From the NCBI GenBank assembly GCA_026398285.1, contig JAPLTI010000329.1:1-6254 (forward strand): a stretch of 6,254 nucleotides of DNA, in the 5' to 3' direction. A model generated the notes under the pieces. That model did no database searches. It was given only the letters and a program-made list of their open reading frames with translations, and had not been told where the DNA came from. This DNA is from Verrucomicrobiota bacterium. GTDB lineage: Bacteria > Verrucomicrobiota > Verrucomicrobiia > Chthoniobacterales > Terrimicrobiaceae. Both the position numbers and the translations under genes were made by a program. Shown one piece after another: positions 6,182 to 6,254 of the stretch (position 1 is its first letter; every line of letters starts with the position of its first letter).

Positions 6182-6254
6182 GGTTCTTCACGGAATTTCA
6201 TGGGTAGCGGGAAAAAGATCGAGTCTACCGCAGTAGAAGAGGATTCTGGTGCGG
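6182..6254. mobile_element. Possible insertion-sequence end (ISL3-like inverted repeat) leaving the window
   Basis: The stretch starting GGTTCTTCACGGAATTTCAT at 6182 resembles, from memory, the GG(C/T)TCTT-type ends of ISL3-family elements. If right, the element extends to the right beyond the window. The other end, the transposase and the target duplication are not visible, so this is a weak call. Confidence 0.2.
6200..6254 (+). CDS. Possible start of a gene running off the right edge
   Basis: ATG at 6200 opens a frame of 18 codons (MGSGKKIESTAVEEDSGA) that is still open at the edge. A GGA lies about six bases before it, a weak ribosome site. The peptide is too short to recognise, and the ATG lies inside the possible insertion-sequence end. 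The opposite strand is also open here, from the edge to a TGA at about 6070 (about 60 codons), so neither frame is convincing. Confidence 0.15.
   Translation, partial: MGSGKKIESTAVEEDSGA

Overview
The window looks like bacterial chromosomal DNA, most likely from the Verrucomicrobiota. Three things point there, all from memory of such genomes and none of them tested: a giant filamentous-haemagglutinin-type protein of the DUF3739 kind, a GT-C membrane protein carrying the phrase GREVHWSS with a TPR-like tail, and an intergenic palindrome with the core TGTAGCGGCGGTCTATGACC. The lineage is an inference.

Layout. Bases 1-2848 (+) are the 3' part of a very large secreted beta-helix protein whose start lies outside the window. 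Six bases later, in the same reading frame and with a good ribosome binding site, a second gene runs from 2855 to 5018 (+). It encodes a polytopic GT-C/oligosaccharyltransferase (STT3)-like protein with a soluble C-terminal part ending in a TPR-like tail. As given, this gene is broken by one surplus base between about 3977 and 3990, so it appears as two overlapping reading frames (2855-4399 and 3978-5018) that together make one protein of about 720 residues. From 5020 to 5160, essentially the whole gap to the next gene is one imperfect palindrome with matching ends, like a MITE or a large REP-type unit. Converging on it from the other side is a Sel1-repeat protein with a signal peptide (6057-5158, -), whose stop codon lies inside the outer end of the palindrome. 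The last 200 bases hold a possible promoter for that gene, three short hairpins in a row, and what may be the edge of an insertion sequence or a gene that leaves the window.

How the genes may work together. The tight spacing suggests that the secreted fibre protein and the membrane glycosyltransferase-like protein are co-expressed, so the second might glycosylate the first or another envelope protein. This is an inference: the fibre has eight N-X-S/T sequons in the visible part, which is not clearly more than chance. The Sel1 protein is convergent and probably independent. No RNA gene, CRISPR array, replication origin or complete insertion sequence was seen.
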